A stretch of 16,348 bases of DNA from Ovoidimarina sp050299695 (GTDB lineage: Bacteria > Pseudomonadota > Alphaproteobacteria > Rhodobacterales > Rhodobacteraceae), in contig JBNKWI010000079.1 in assembly GCA_050299695.1 (NCBI GenBank), positions 1 to 16,348 on the forward strand, in the 5' to 3' direction. The translations under genes and the position numbers were made by a program. Within the stretch, counting starts at the first letter, position 1. Every line of letters starts with the position of its first letter. The notes under the pieces were generated by a model that saw only the letters and a list, made by a program, of their open reading frames with translations, was not told the origin of the DNA and did no database searches. This document shows, one piece after another, positions 1 through 6,463 of the stretch.

Positions 1-328
1 CGGGCCGCGCCGGGTCGAGGTGCTGAACACCGTGATGGATATGGCGCGGGCGCTGGGGCCCGACGTGTTCGTGCGGCAGTCGCGGGCCCTGCAGCGGCGG
101 CGCGATCAGCAGGCGGTGCTGAAGGCGGCGAAGGTGCCGTCGCTGGTGCTGTGCGGGCGCGAGGACCCGATCCATCCGGTCCGGGGCCACGAATTCATGG
201 CGACGCTGCTTGCGGGCGCGGCCTTCGAGGCGATCGACGGGGCCGGGCACCTGCCGATGCTGGAGGACCCCGAGGCGACCAATGCGGCGCTGGGCCGCTG
301 GCTGACGGGGACGCTTCTGCTGAAATAG
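1..328 (+). CDS. alpha/beta hydrolase, C-terminal part (5' end outside window)
   Basis: The reading frame is open from the first base (codons begin at base 2) to a TAG at 326-328, so the gene starts upstream and only about 108 residues are visible. The fragment has the C-terminal hallmarks of an alpha/beta hydrolase. A strand ending in LVLCGREDPIHP carries the acidic member of the triad, and IDGAGHLPMLEDP carries the catalytic histidine. The nucleophile elbow would lie upstream, so substrate and subfamily cannot be read. The gene converges on phaZ with only 12 bp between the two stop codons. Adjacency to PHA genes may be incidental. Family-level confidence is high; function is unknown. Confidence 0.8.
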   Translation, partial: GPRRVEVLNTVMDMARALGPDVFVRQSRALQRRRDQQAVLKAAKVPSLVLCGREDPIHPVRGHEFMATLLAGAAFEAIDGAGHLPMLEDPEATNAALGRWLTGTLLLK

Positions 329-340
329 ATGGCGGCCGGG

Positions 341-1603
341 TCAGGGGATCGCGCGGATATGCGAGCCGTTGGTGCGGGCGTTGGCGTCGATGAAGTCGAG
401 CACCAGCGGGCGGATGTTGTCGCGCCAGCTCTTGCCCGCGAAGATCCCGTAATGGCCGGCGCCGGGTTCGAGATGCGCGGCCTTCTTGGAGTCGGGCAGG
501 CCGGTCAGGAGGTCGAGCGCCGCGAGACACTGGCCGGGGGCGCTGATATCGTCCTTTTCGCCCTCGACGATCTTCACCGCCACGTCGGTGATCTTGCCGA
601 TATCCACCGACTCGCCGTCGATCCTGAAGACGTTCCGGGCGATCTCGCGCTGCTTGAAGATGCGCTCGACGGTGGAGAGGTAGAACTCGGCGGTCATGTC
701 CATCACCGCGAGATATTCGTCGTAGAAGCGGTTGTGGCGGTCGTGCTCGGATGCCTCGCCCTTGGCGACCCGGAGGATCTGGTCGGAGAAGGCCTTGGAG
801 TGCAGCTCGGCATTCATAGAGACGAAGGAGGAGAGCTGGGCGAGGCCGGGATAGACCCGCCGGCCGACGCCGGGATACTTGAAGCCGACGCGCTGCAGCG
901 CCAGATGCTCGAGCTGGCCCATCGTCACGCGGCGGCCGAAATCAGTGACGTCGGTGGCGGCGGCGTCGGGGTCGATCGGACCGCCGATCAGGGTCAGCGT
1001 GGTGGGCTGGGCGCCGGGGTCGAGCTCGGCCAGCCGCGCGGTGGCGGCAAGCGCGAGCGGCGCGGGCTGGCAGACCGCGATCACGTGGGTGTCGGGGCCC
1101 AGGTGGCGCATGAAGTCGATCAGGTACTGGGTGTAGTCCTCGATATCGAACTTGCCCTCGCTGACCGGGATGTCGCGGGCGTTGTGCCAGTCGGTGATCC
1201 AGACCTCGGCATCGGGCAGGAGGCTGGCCACGGTGGAGCGCAGGAGCGTCGCGTAGTGGCCGGACATCGGTGCGACCAGGAGGATCCGGCGCTTGCGCTC
1301 GGGTCGGCCGGAGGCGCGGAAGCGGATCAGGTCGCCGAAGGGGCGCTTCACCTCGGTCCGGATCGAGACCACGTGGTCGCGGCCGTCCTCGCCGACGACT
1401 GTGTTGATGTTCCAGTCCGGCTTTGCAACCATGCGGGCGAAGGTTCGCTCGGTCACTTCGCCCCAGGCCGCCATCATCTGGAAGGCTGGGTTCGGGACGA
1501 GGCCGACCGCGGGGTAGGAGGCGATTGCCTGTGCGGAAGCTCCCATCCACTGGTTCGTGTTGCGGACGGTCTCGTAGAGGTCGTAGGTGAACATGTATCG
1601 CAT
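341..1603 (-). CDS. phaZ: intracellular polyhydroxyalkanoate depolymerase
   Basis: Predicted to hydrolyse stored PHA/PHB in cytoplasmic granules. The 420-residue product has the usual length for the intracellular depolymerase family. It begins MRYMFTYDLYET, has the conserved PMSGHYATLLR block near residue 113, a cysteine nucleophile in AVCQPAP (Cys178), an acidic residue in VEGEKDDIS (Asp351), and the histidine in GAGHYGIF (His384). This Cys-Asp-His order and spacing match the Ralstonia-type PhaZ enzymes, which use Cys rather than Ser. I chose the ATG at 1603 because GGGAGG lies about 8 bases upstream. The frame stays open to 1759, but that extension would run into phaC and lacks family character. 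The gene diverges from phaC across 123 bp, which suggests shared control of synthesis and breakdown. It converges with the hydrolase at the left edge. Confidence 0.93.
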   Translation of the reverse strand: MRYMFTYDLYETVRNTNQWMGASAQAIASYPAVGLVPNPAFQMMAAWGEVTERTFARMVAKPDWNINTVVGEDGRDHVVSIRTEVKRPFGDLIRFRASGRPERKRRILLVAPMSGHYATLLRSTVASLLPDAEVWITDWHNARDIPVSEGKFDIEDYTQYLIDFMRHLGPDTHVIAVCQPAPLALAATARLAELDPGAQPTTLTLIGGPIDPDAAATDVTDFGRRVTMGQLEHLALQRVGFKYPGVGRRVYPGLAQLSSFVSMNAELHSKAFSDQILRVAKGEASEHDRHNRFYDEYLAVMDMTAEFYLSTVERIFKQREIARNVFRIDGESVDIGKITDVAVKIVEGEKDDISAPGQCLAALDLLTGLPDSKKAAHLEPGAGHYGIFAGKSWRDNIRPLVLDFIDANARTNGSHIRAIP

Positions 1604-1726
1604 GGGGTTCCCTCCCGGGCGGCGCCCGGCACACCAAGTCGTCGCCTTCGCCCCCCAGACCCACGCGACAAGAACAGTATTCAGCACCGAAATGCTGCGC
1701 ATGCAAATTAGCGACGGAAGTCGATC
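1604..1726. promoter_or_regulatory. divergent phaZ-phaC control region with TGC-rich dyad
   Basis: This 123-bp gap separates two divergent starts. A TGC-rich element, TGCTGCGCATGCA, lies at 1693-1705 and contains the palindrome TGCGCA at 1696-1701. It resembles the GCTGCA-type elements upstream of phaP and phaR, so PhaR binding is a reasonable inference. For phaZ (minus strand) a possible promoter is TTGCAT (plus coordinates 1701-1706), 17 bp, then TGAATA (1678-1683), with the TGC element over its -35. No equally good phaC promoter was found. The phaC ribosome binding site is the weak GGAAG at 1716-1720. Confidence 0.5.
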
Positions 1727-3541
1727 ATGACAACAAAAGAAAGCGAATCTGTGGAGCAAACCGGGCAGGTTGCGCCGGAATTGGACCGTCTCAATGCAAA
1801 TCTTGCGAAGGTTGAGGAACTGTCCTCTCGCCTCGTCGCAGCATTATCGAGAAAGAAGACGATTCCCCCGGCTTTGCAGGGCCCGAGCCACGATCTGTTC
1901 GTGAAGGCGGCGGCGGCCTACATGGCCGAGATGATGGCGAATCCGTCGAAGATTCTCGAGCACCAGATCAGCTACTGGGGAAAATCGCTCAAGCATTACG
2001 TCGAGGCCCAGCACGTGATCGCGCAGGGCAAGCTGGAGGCGCCCGAGGACCCGACTCCGGCCGACCGGCGATTCGCGGGCGAGCTGTGGATGCATCACCC
2101 CTTCTTCAACTTCCTCAAGCAGCAATACCTCTTGAACGCCGAGGCGATGGAAGCGGCGGTGCGGGACCTGGAGGGGCTCGACGACAAGGAGCGGAAGCGG
2201 GTGGAGTATTTCACCCGGCAGATCGTCGACATGTTCAGCCCGTCGAACTTCCTGGGCACCAATCCCGAGGCGCTGGCCCGCGCGGTCGAGACCGACGGCG
2301 AGAGCCTGGTGAAGGGTTTGGAGAACCTCGTCCGCGACATCGAGACGAACGATGGCGATCTCCTGGTGACGCTGGCCGACAAGAAGGCGTTCCGGGTCGG
2401 CGAGAACCTGGCCACCTCGGAGGGCGCGGTGGTGTACCGCAACCGGATGATGGAGCTGATCCAGTACGCGCCGAAGACCGAGACGGTGCATCGGACGCCG
2501 CTGATCATCTTCCCGCCCTGGATCAACAAGTTCTACATCCTCGATCTGAAGCCGCAGAACAGCCTGATCAAGTGGATCACCGAGCAGGGCTACACGCTGT
2601 TCGTGGTGAGCTGGGTGAACCCGGACCCGTCCTATCGCGACGTGGGCATGGAGGATTACATCGAGGAGGGCTATCTCGCCGCGATCGGTGAGGTGAAGAA
2701 GATCACCGGCGAGGACCAGGTGAACGCGATCGGCTATTGCATCGCGGGCACGACGCTGGCGCTGACGCTTGCCCTGATGGCGAAGCGCGGCGACAGGTCG
2801 GTCAAGTCGGCGACCTTCTTCACGACGCTCACCGATTTCTCGGACCAGGGCGAGATCGGGGTGTTCCTGAACGACGATTTCGTCGATGGGATCGAGAAGG
2901 AAGTGACCGAGAAGGGGATCCTGCATTCGTTCTTCATGTCGCGGACCTTCAGTTTCCTGAGGTCGAACGACCTGATCTACGGGCCGGCGATCCGCAGCTA
3001 CATGATGGGCGAGAGCCCGCCGGCCTTCGACCTCCTGTATTGGAACGGCGATTCAACGAACCTGCCGGCGAAGATGTCGGTCCAGTACCTGCGCCAGCTT
3101 TGCCAGGAGGACCGGTTCGCCAAGGGCGAGATCGAGTTCCTGGGCGAGAGGCTGTCCCTGAAGGACGTGAAGGTACCTTTGTGCGCGGTGGCCTGCGAGA
3201 CGGACCACATCGCGCCCTGGCCGGCGAGCTATGCCGGCGTGCGCAAGATGGGCAGCCGGTCGAAGACGTTCATCCTGTCGGAATCCGGCCATATCGCCGG
3301 AATCGTCAATCCGCCCGCGAAGAAGAAGTACGGCCACTACCTCAATCCGGATCTGCACGGAGACAGCTCTGGGTGGAGGGCGTCGGCGGAATACCACCAG
3401 GGGTCGTGGTGGCCCTACTGGGAGGGCTGGCTTTCGAAGCGCTCCGGCGCGATGGTCGCGGCGCGTCAACCGGGCGACTCGCAGCATCCGGTTTTGGCCC
3501 CGGCCCCCGGTTCCTACGTGACCATGCGGCCAAGATCCTGA
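1727..3541 (+). CDS. phaC: class I polyhydroxyalkanoate synthase
   Basis: Polymerises (R)-3-hydroxyacyl-CoA into PHA on the granule surface. The 604-residue product has the length of a class I (single-subunit) synthase, and no phaE partner is present. An N-terminal PhaC_N-type region of about 250 residues precedes an alpha/beta-hydrolase catalytic domain. The lipase-like box GYCIAGT holds Cys338. ACETDHIAPW holds Asp493, and ESGHIAGIVNPP holds His522, completing the Cys-Asp-His triad. Near the C-terminus are the Trp-rich GSWWPYWEGWL segment and an APGSYV ending typical of the family. The ATG at 1727 has GGAAG six bases upstream. The first dozen codons are unusually A/T rich for this genome. 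It is followed by phaP after 134 bp that holds a separate promoter and operator-like sites. Confidence 0.96.
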   Translation: MTTKESESVEQTGQVAPELDRLNANLAKVEELSSRLVAALSRKKTIPPALQGPSHDLFVKAAAAYMAEMMANPSKILEHQISYWGKSLKHYVEAQHVIAQGKLEAPEDPTPADRRFAGELWMHHPFFNFLKQQYLLNAEAMEAAVRDLEGLDDKERKRVEYFTRQIVDMFSPSNFLGTNPEALARAVETDGESLVKGLENLVRDIETNDGDLLVTLADKKAFRVGENLATSEGAVVYRNRMMELIQYAPKTETVHRTPLIIFPPWINKFYILDLKPQNSLIKWITEQGYTLFVVSWVNPDPSYRDVGMEDYIEEGYLAAIGEVKKITGEDQVNAIGYCIAGTTLALTLALMAKRGDRSVKSATFFTTLTDFSDQGEIGVFLNDDFVDGIEKEVTEKGILHSFFMSRTFSFLRSNDLIYGPAIRSYMMGESPPAFDLLYWNGDSTNLPAKMSVQYLRQLCQEDRFAKGEIEFLGERLSLKDVKVPLCAVACETDHIAPWPASYAGVRKMGSRSKTFILSESGHIAGIVNPPAKKKYGHYLNPDLHGDSSGWRASAEYHQGSWWPYWEGWLSKRSGAMVAARQPGDSQHPVLAPAPGSYVTMRPRS

Positions 3542-3554
3542 AATTCCTGGAAAA

Positions 3555-3581
3555 CTTTTTTGCTGCACCGCAGCATAAAAG
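3555..3581. promoter_or_regulatory. 12-bp inverted repeat upstream of phaP, probable PhaR operator
   Basis: Left arm CTTTTTTGCTGC (3555-3566) and right arm GCAGCATAAAAG (3570-3581) pair at 11 of 12 positions around ACC. The core TGCTGC-ACC-GCAGCA is perfect. It starts 14 bp after the phaC stop and ends just before the phaP -35. No T-run follows the stem on either strand, so it is unlikely to be a terminator. PhaR of Paracoccus denitrificans is known to bind TGC-rich DNA in front of phaP. Assigning this site to PhaR is inference. Confidence 0.65.
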
Positions 3582-3583
3582 AC

Positions 3584-3612
3584 TTGAATTTCTGCGCTGC
3601 AGCGTGCATATT
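3584..3612 (+). promoter_or_regulatory. phaP promoter with operator palindrome in the spacer
   Basis: TTGAAT at 3584-3589 and CATATT at 3607-3612 are 17 bp apart and form the best sigma70-like promoter in the window. The spacer contains the perfect 10-bp palindrome CGCTGCAGCG (3595-3604), within CTGCGCTGCAGCGTGCA. A protein bound there would occlude RNA polymerase, which fits PhaR repression of phasin expression until granules titrate it away. The start point would fall near 3619, leaving a leader of roughly 57 bases before the phaP ATG. Confidence 0.65.
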
Positions 3613-3675
3613 GTTTGCAGACGCAGAAATGGCGGGATGATCTCGCCGAGCCGCCTAGGACCCAGGAGAGAACCA

Positions 3676-4128
3676 ATGGCCGCGAAGACGCAAGACTACA
3701 CCAAGCTGTTCAAAGACATGCTGGGCAACCTGCCCGTCGACATGACCGCGCTGCAGGACGCCTACAAGACCCAGGCCGCGCTGGCCGAGAAGATGTCGAA
3801 AGTCGCCCTCGAGGCCGCCGAGAAATCGGCCGAGATCTCGTCCAAGTGGACGAAGGAAACGATCGCGAAGATCGGCACCGTGGCCACCGTCAAGGAAGAG
3901 CCGGCCGAGTACGGCAAGGCGATGACCGATTTCGCGTCGGCCCAGGCCGAGATGGCTGCCGAGAACATGGCCGCCTTCGCCGAAGTCGCGAAGAAGGTGC
4001 AGATGGAAACCGTCGAGCTGATGCTGGCCGCCGGCAAGGATTTCTCGGAAGACGCGACCGCCGCGGTGAAGAAAGCCACCGCCGACGTGACCGCCGCCGC
4101 CAAGAAGGCCGCCGCTGCCGCCAAGTGA
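3676..4128 (+). CDS. phaP: phasin, PHA granule surface protein
   Basis: A small amphipathic protein expected to coat PHA granules and control their number and size. It is 150 residues long, dominated by Ala, Lys, Glu and Met, with no predicted membrane span or signal peptide. It reads as long amphipathic helices (for example LAEKMSKVALEAAEKSAEI) and ends in a Lys/Ala-rich tail. That composition and length fit the alphaproteobacterial phasin family. The frame stays open far upstream inside phaC, but the ATG at 3676 is preceded by AGGAGAG at a five-base spacing and begins the phasin-like sequence. It has its own promoter with PhaR-like sites and ends 75 bp before a strong terminator, so it is probably a highly expressed monocistronic unit. 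Confidence 0.93.
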   Translation: MAAKTQDYTKLFKDMLGNLPVDMTALQDAYKTQAALAEKMSKVALEAAEKSAEISSKWTKETIAKIGTVATVKEEPAEYGKAMTDFASAQAEMAAENMAAFAEVAKKVQMETVELMLAAGKDFSEDATAAVKKATADVTAAAKKAAAAAK

Positions 4129-4202
4129 GTTTTCACGAGTGCGCCTAGCGTTTCGTATTTGTTGATGTGACTGCTGGCTACCTCCCTGCCGGCATTCGTC
4201 CT

Positions 4203-4237
4203 GGGGCGGGTCGTTCGCGATCCGCCCCTTTTTCTTT
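4203..4237 (+). terminator. intrinsic terminator after phaP
   Basis: GGGGCGGGTCG (4203-4213) pairs with CGATCCGCCCC (4218-4228) over 11 bp, with a single G-U wobble, around a TTCG loop. A TTTTTCTTT tract follows at 4229-4237. It lies 75 bp after the phaP stop and before the phaR leader, so phaR must have its own promoter. Confidence 0.88.
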
Positions 4238-4249
4238 CGCGCTTCCCTT

Positions 4250-4285
4250 TTCGCTGCACCGGGCATAGGCTTCGCTGCACTGCGA
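4250..4285 (+). promoter_or_regulatory. tandem operator-like repeats in the phaR leader
   Basis: The 10-mer TTCGCTGCAC occurs twice, at 4250-4259 and 4271-4280, exactly 21 bp apart start to start, which is two helical turns on the same face. The second copy continues into TGCGA. The shared core GCTGCAC also occurs in the dyad upstream of phaP (GCTGCACC at 3562-3569). The sites lie 20-55 bp before the phaR start, suggesting autorepression. No convincing -35/-10 pair was found. Confidence 0.55.
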
Positions 4286-4305
4286 CAAGCCAGGAGGGCG
4301 CACGC

Positions 4306-4845
4306 GTGTCGGACAAGAACGCCCCGCTTCTGATCAAGCGCTATGCAAGCCGGCGGCTCTACAATACCGAGACCTCGGATTACGTGACGCTGGAGGACAT
4401 CGCCGGGTTCATCCGGGCGGGCCGCGAGGTGCAGATCGTCGATCTGAAATCGGGCGACGACCTGACCCGGCAATACCTCTTGCAGATCATCGCCGAGCAC
4501 GAGAGCCGGGGCGAAAACGTGCTGCCGCTCGATGTGCTGACCGACCTGGTGCGCTCCTACACGACGCAGGCGCAATCGGTGGTGCCGCAATTCCTCGCGA
4601 TGAGTTTCGACATGCTGCGCGAGGGGCAGTCGAAGATGCTCGACCGGATGGCCAACCCGATGAAGGCGATGCCCGGCTACGAGGCGATGCGCGCGCAGCA
4701 GGAGATGTTCATCAAGGCAATGACGGGCGGCATCGGCGGTCTCTCGGCTCCCGAGGCGGAGGACGAGTCCGAGCCGAGCGACCTCACCGAGATCCGCAAG
4801 CAGCTCGCCGATCTGCAGGCGCAGCTGTCGAAGCTGGGGAAGTAG
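4306..4845 (+). CDS. phaR: PHA synthesis repressor / granule-sensing regulator
   Basis: A DNA-binding protein that represses phasin and often its own gene, and is released when it binds nascent PHA. The 179-residue product opens with the family signature LLIKRYASRRLYNTETSDYV (residues 8-27), within the N-terminal DNA-binding PHB/PHA accumulation domain (about 8-67). A PHB_acc-type segment follows (about 70-110), then a Met-rich region and a C-terminal coiled-coil-like helix, LTEIRKQLADLQAQLSKL. The start is GTG at 4306, supported by AGGAGGG seven bases upstream; no in-frame ATG fits better. It lies behind the phaP terminator with GCTGCAC repeats in its leader, so autoregulation is likely. The next gene is convergent. 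Confidence 0.94.
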   Translation: MSDKNAPLLIKRYASRRLYNTETSDYVTLEDIAGFIRAGREVQIVDLKSGDDLTRQYLLQIIAEHESRGENVLPLDVLTDLVRSYTTQAQSVVPQFLAMSFDMLREGQSKMLDRMANPMKAMPGYEAMRAQQEMFIKAMTGGIGGLSAPEAEDESEPSDLTEIRKQLADLQAQLSKLGK

Positions 4846-4890
4846 CGGCCTCGCGCCTCGCCCCGGCCTGAAACGGCGTCATTCGAAAAG

Positions 4891-4926
4891 CTCGCCCGGC
4901 GCCTTCGGCACTGTTCGGGCGAGGTT
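4891..4926. terminator. possible terminator between convergent phaR and aminotransferase genes
   Basis: CTCGCCCG (4891-4898) and CGGGCGAG (4916-4923) form a perfect 8-bp inverted repeat, with a small inner GCC-TTC-GGC hairpin. It is flanked by AAAAG on the left and GTTT on the right, so short T-runs occur in both directions. It lies in the 103-bp gap between two convergent stop codons, where a bidirectional terminator is expected. The T-tracts are short, hence moderate confidence. Confidence 0.5.
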
Positions 4927-4948
4927 TGGCACGGCCGGCGTCGCGCGG

Positions 4949-6316
4949 TCAGCCGACCTCCCTGAACACCGCGTCGAGCGCGTCGGCGAGTTTCGAGAAC
5001 ATCTCCGCCATCTGCGCGTCGGTGAGGATGAAGGGCGGGCAGAGCACCACGGACTGGCCGAGCGGGCGGCAGATCAGCCCGCGGTCGGTGCAGGCGTTGG
5101 CGATCCGTTCCGAGACGCTGAGATCGCCGGGGAAGGGGGATTTGGTGCCCTTGTCCCGCACCGCTTCGAGGGCGCCCATCAGGCCCTTGCCGCGGGCCTC
5201 GCCGATGTTCTTGTGCTGCGCGAGCTCCGCCAGACCCGCCTCGAATTTCGGGGTGAGCGTGCGGACATTGTCGAGGAGGCCCTCGTTCACGATCAGGTCG
5301 ATGGCCTTCAGCGCGACGGCGCAGCCGACCGGGTGGCCGGAGGCGGTGAAGCCGTGGGGGAATTCGTCGATCTGATCGACGGCGGCGTCGAGCCGGTCGG
5401 TGAGCTCGGGGCCGAGGATGACGGCACCCATCGGGAAATAGCCCGCGGTCATCGCCTTCGACGCGATGATCGCGTCGGGGGTGAAGCCGTAGGTCTGGTT
5501 GCCCCAGATTTCGCCGGTGCGGCCGAACCCGCAGATCACCTCGTCGGCGATCAGCGGAATGCCGTGTTTCTTCAGGACTTTCTGGATCGCCTGAAAGTAG
5601 CCCTCGGAGGGCGGGATCACGCCGCCCGCGCCCATGACCGGCTCGGCGAAGAAGCCGGCGACGGTGTCGGCGCCTTCGCTCTCGATGGTGTCTTCGAGTT
5701 CCTGCGCGAGCCGCTGGGTGAAGTCGGCCTCGGTCTCGCCCGGCCTCCCCTCGCGCCAGAAATGCGGGCAGGTGAGGTGGATGAAGCCCGGCAGCGGCAG
5801 GCCGAATTCGGCGTTGTAGGGCTTGCCGGTCATCGAGGCCGAGACGGCGGTGACGCCGTGATAGCCGTTCTTGCGGGTCAGGATCTTGCGGCGGTCGGGC
5901 TTGCCCTCGGCCCGGGCGAGGAGCCAGAGCATCTTCACCATGGTGTCGTTCGCCTCGGAGCCCGAGTTCGTGTAGAACACCTTGCCGCGCGCGAAGGGCG
6001 AGACCTCGATCATCTTCTCCGACAGCATCACCGTGGTGTCGGCCATCCGCCCGAAGAAGGCGTGGTAGCCCGGGAAGCGGTCGTATTGCGCCTTGGCGGC
6101 TTCGGCGAGGCCCGGGTGGTCGAAGCCCGCGACCATGTTCCAGAGCCCGGAATTGGCGTCGAGATAGCGGCGCCCGTGGACATCCACCACGTAGGGGCCC
6201 TCGCCATGGGTCAGGACCACGGTGCCGCGCTCGCGGATCGTGGGCAGGTCGGTGAACCCGTAGAAGGAATGCGCGTCGGCGCGGGCTTCCCAGCTGTTGG
6301 CCTTGTCTTCGGGCAT
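4949..6316 (-). CDS. class III PLP-dependent aminotransferase (omega-transaminase, putrescine/diamine-pyruvate type likely)
   Basis: A 455-residue fold-type I aminotransferase. Visible motifs are TNSGSEAND (about 116-124) in the cofactor phosphate region, NGYHG (150-154), LIADEVICGFGRTG with Asp258, and IIASKAMTAGYFPMG with the Schiff-base Lys287. HGFTASGHPVGCAVAL follows. The layout resembles SpuC-like putrescine-pyruvate and omega-amino acid-pyruvate aminotransferases. Such an enzyme would move a terminal amino group from a diamine or omega-amino acid to pyruvate. Substrate cannot be fixed from sequence; taurine or beta-alanine are alternatives. The ATG at 6316 has AGAGGAG upstream at good spacing. 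It diverges from a LysR gene 147 bp away, suggesting regulation by that protein, and may supply the transamination step for the amine genes at 8778-14297. Confidence 0.85.
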   Translation of the reverse strand: MPEDKANSWEARADAHSFYGFTDLPTIRERGTVVLTHGEGPYVVDVHGRRYLDANSGLWNMVAGFDHPGLAEAAKAQYDRFPGYHAFFGRMADTTVMLSEKMIEVSPFARGKVFYTNSGSEANDTMVKMLWLLARAEGKPDRRKILTRKNGYHGVTAVSASMTGKPYNAEFGLPLPGFIHLTCPHFWREGRPGETEADFTQRLAQELEDTIESEGADTVAGFFAEPVMGAGGVIPPSEGYFQAIQKVLKKHGIPLIADEVICGFGRTGEIWGNQTYGFTPDAIIASKAMTAGYFPMGAVILGPELTDRLDAAVDQIDEFPHGFTASGHPVGCAVALKAIDLIVNEGLLDNVRTLTPKFEAGLAELAQHKNIGEARGKGLMGALEAVRDKGTKSPFPGDLSVSERIANACTDRGLICRPLGQSVVLCPPFILTDAQMAEMFSKLADALDAVFREVG

Positions 6317-6337
6317 GCGCGCGCGCTCCTCTGTTGG

Positions 6338-6374
6338 TGCGGCAGACGCTATCCGCAGGCGAGGGCGGGTTCAA
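6338..6374 (-). promoter_or_regulatory. candidate aminotransferase promoter with overlapping LysR-type dyad
   Basis: On the minus strand, TTGAAC (6369-6374) is followed after 17 bp by TAGCGT (6346-6351). A perfect dyad, TGCGG-N10-CCGCA (6338-6342 and 6353-6357), spans this -10. A dyad in the divergent gap between a LysR regulator and its neighbour is typical of LysR control. The 20-bp dyad is longer than the usual T-N11-A box, so the assignment is tentative. Confidence 0.35.
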
Positions 6375-6463
6375 TGACGGCCCGCCGTGGATCGGGCGGA
6401 AAAGCGGTTTCCCCTCGCCGGTTTGCGCTCTAGCGTCGCGGCCGAAGAGGCAGGGAGGCGAGG

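Noticed and set aside
329..1711. A 460-codon plus-strand frame opposite phaZ
   Set aside because: It is the antisense shadow of phaZ: no ribosome binding site of note, no motif, and full overlap with a gene having a complete catalytic triad.
1604..1759. A longer phaZ start at 1759
   Set aside because: It would overlap the phaC start and the control region, and adds 52 residues without family resemblance. The ATG at 1603 has GGGAGG.
2737..3675. An N-terminal extension of phaP back into phaC
   Set aside because: The frame is open, but the extension lies inside phaC in another frame. The phasin sequence begins at the ATG at 3676 behind a good AGGAGAG.
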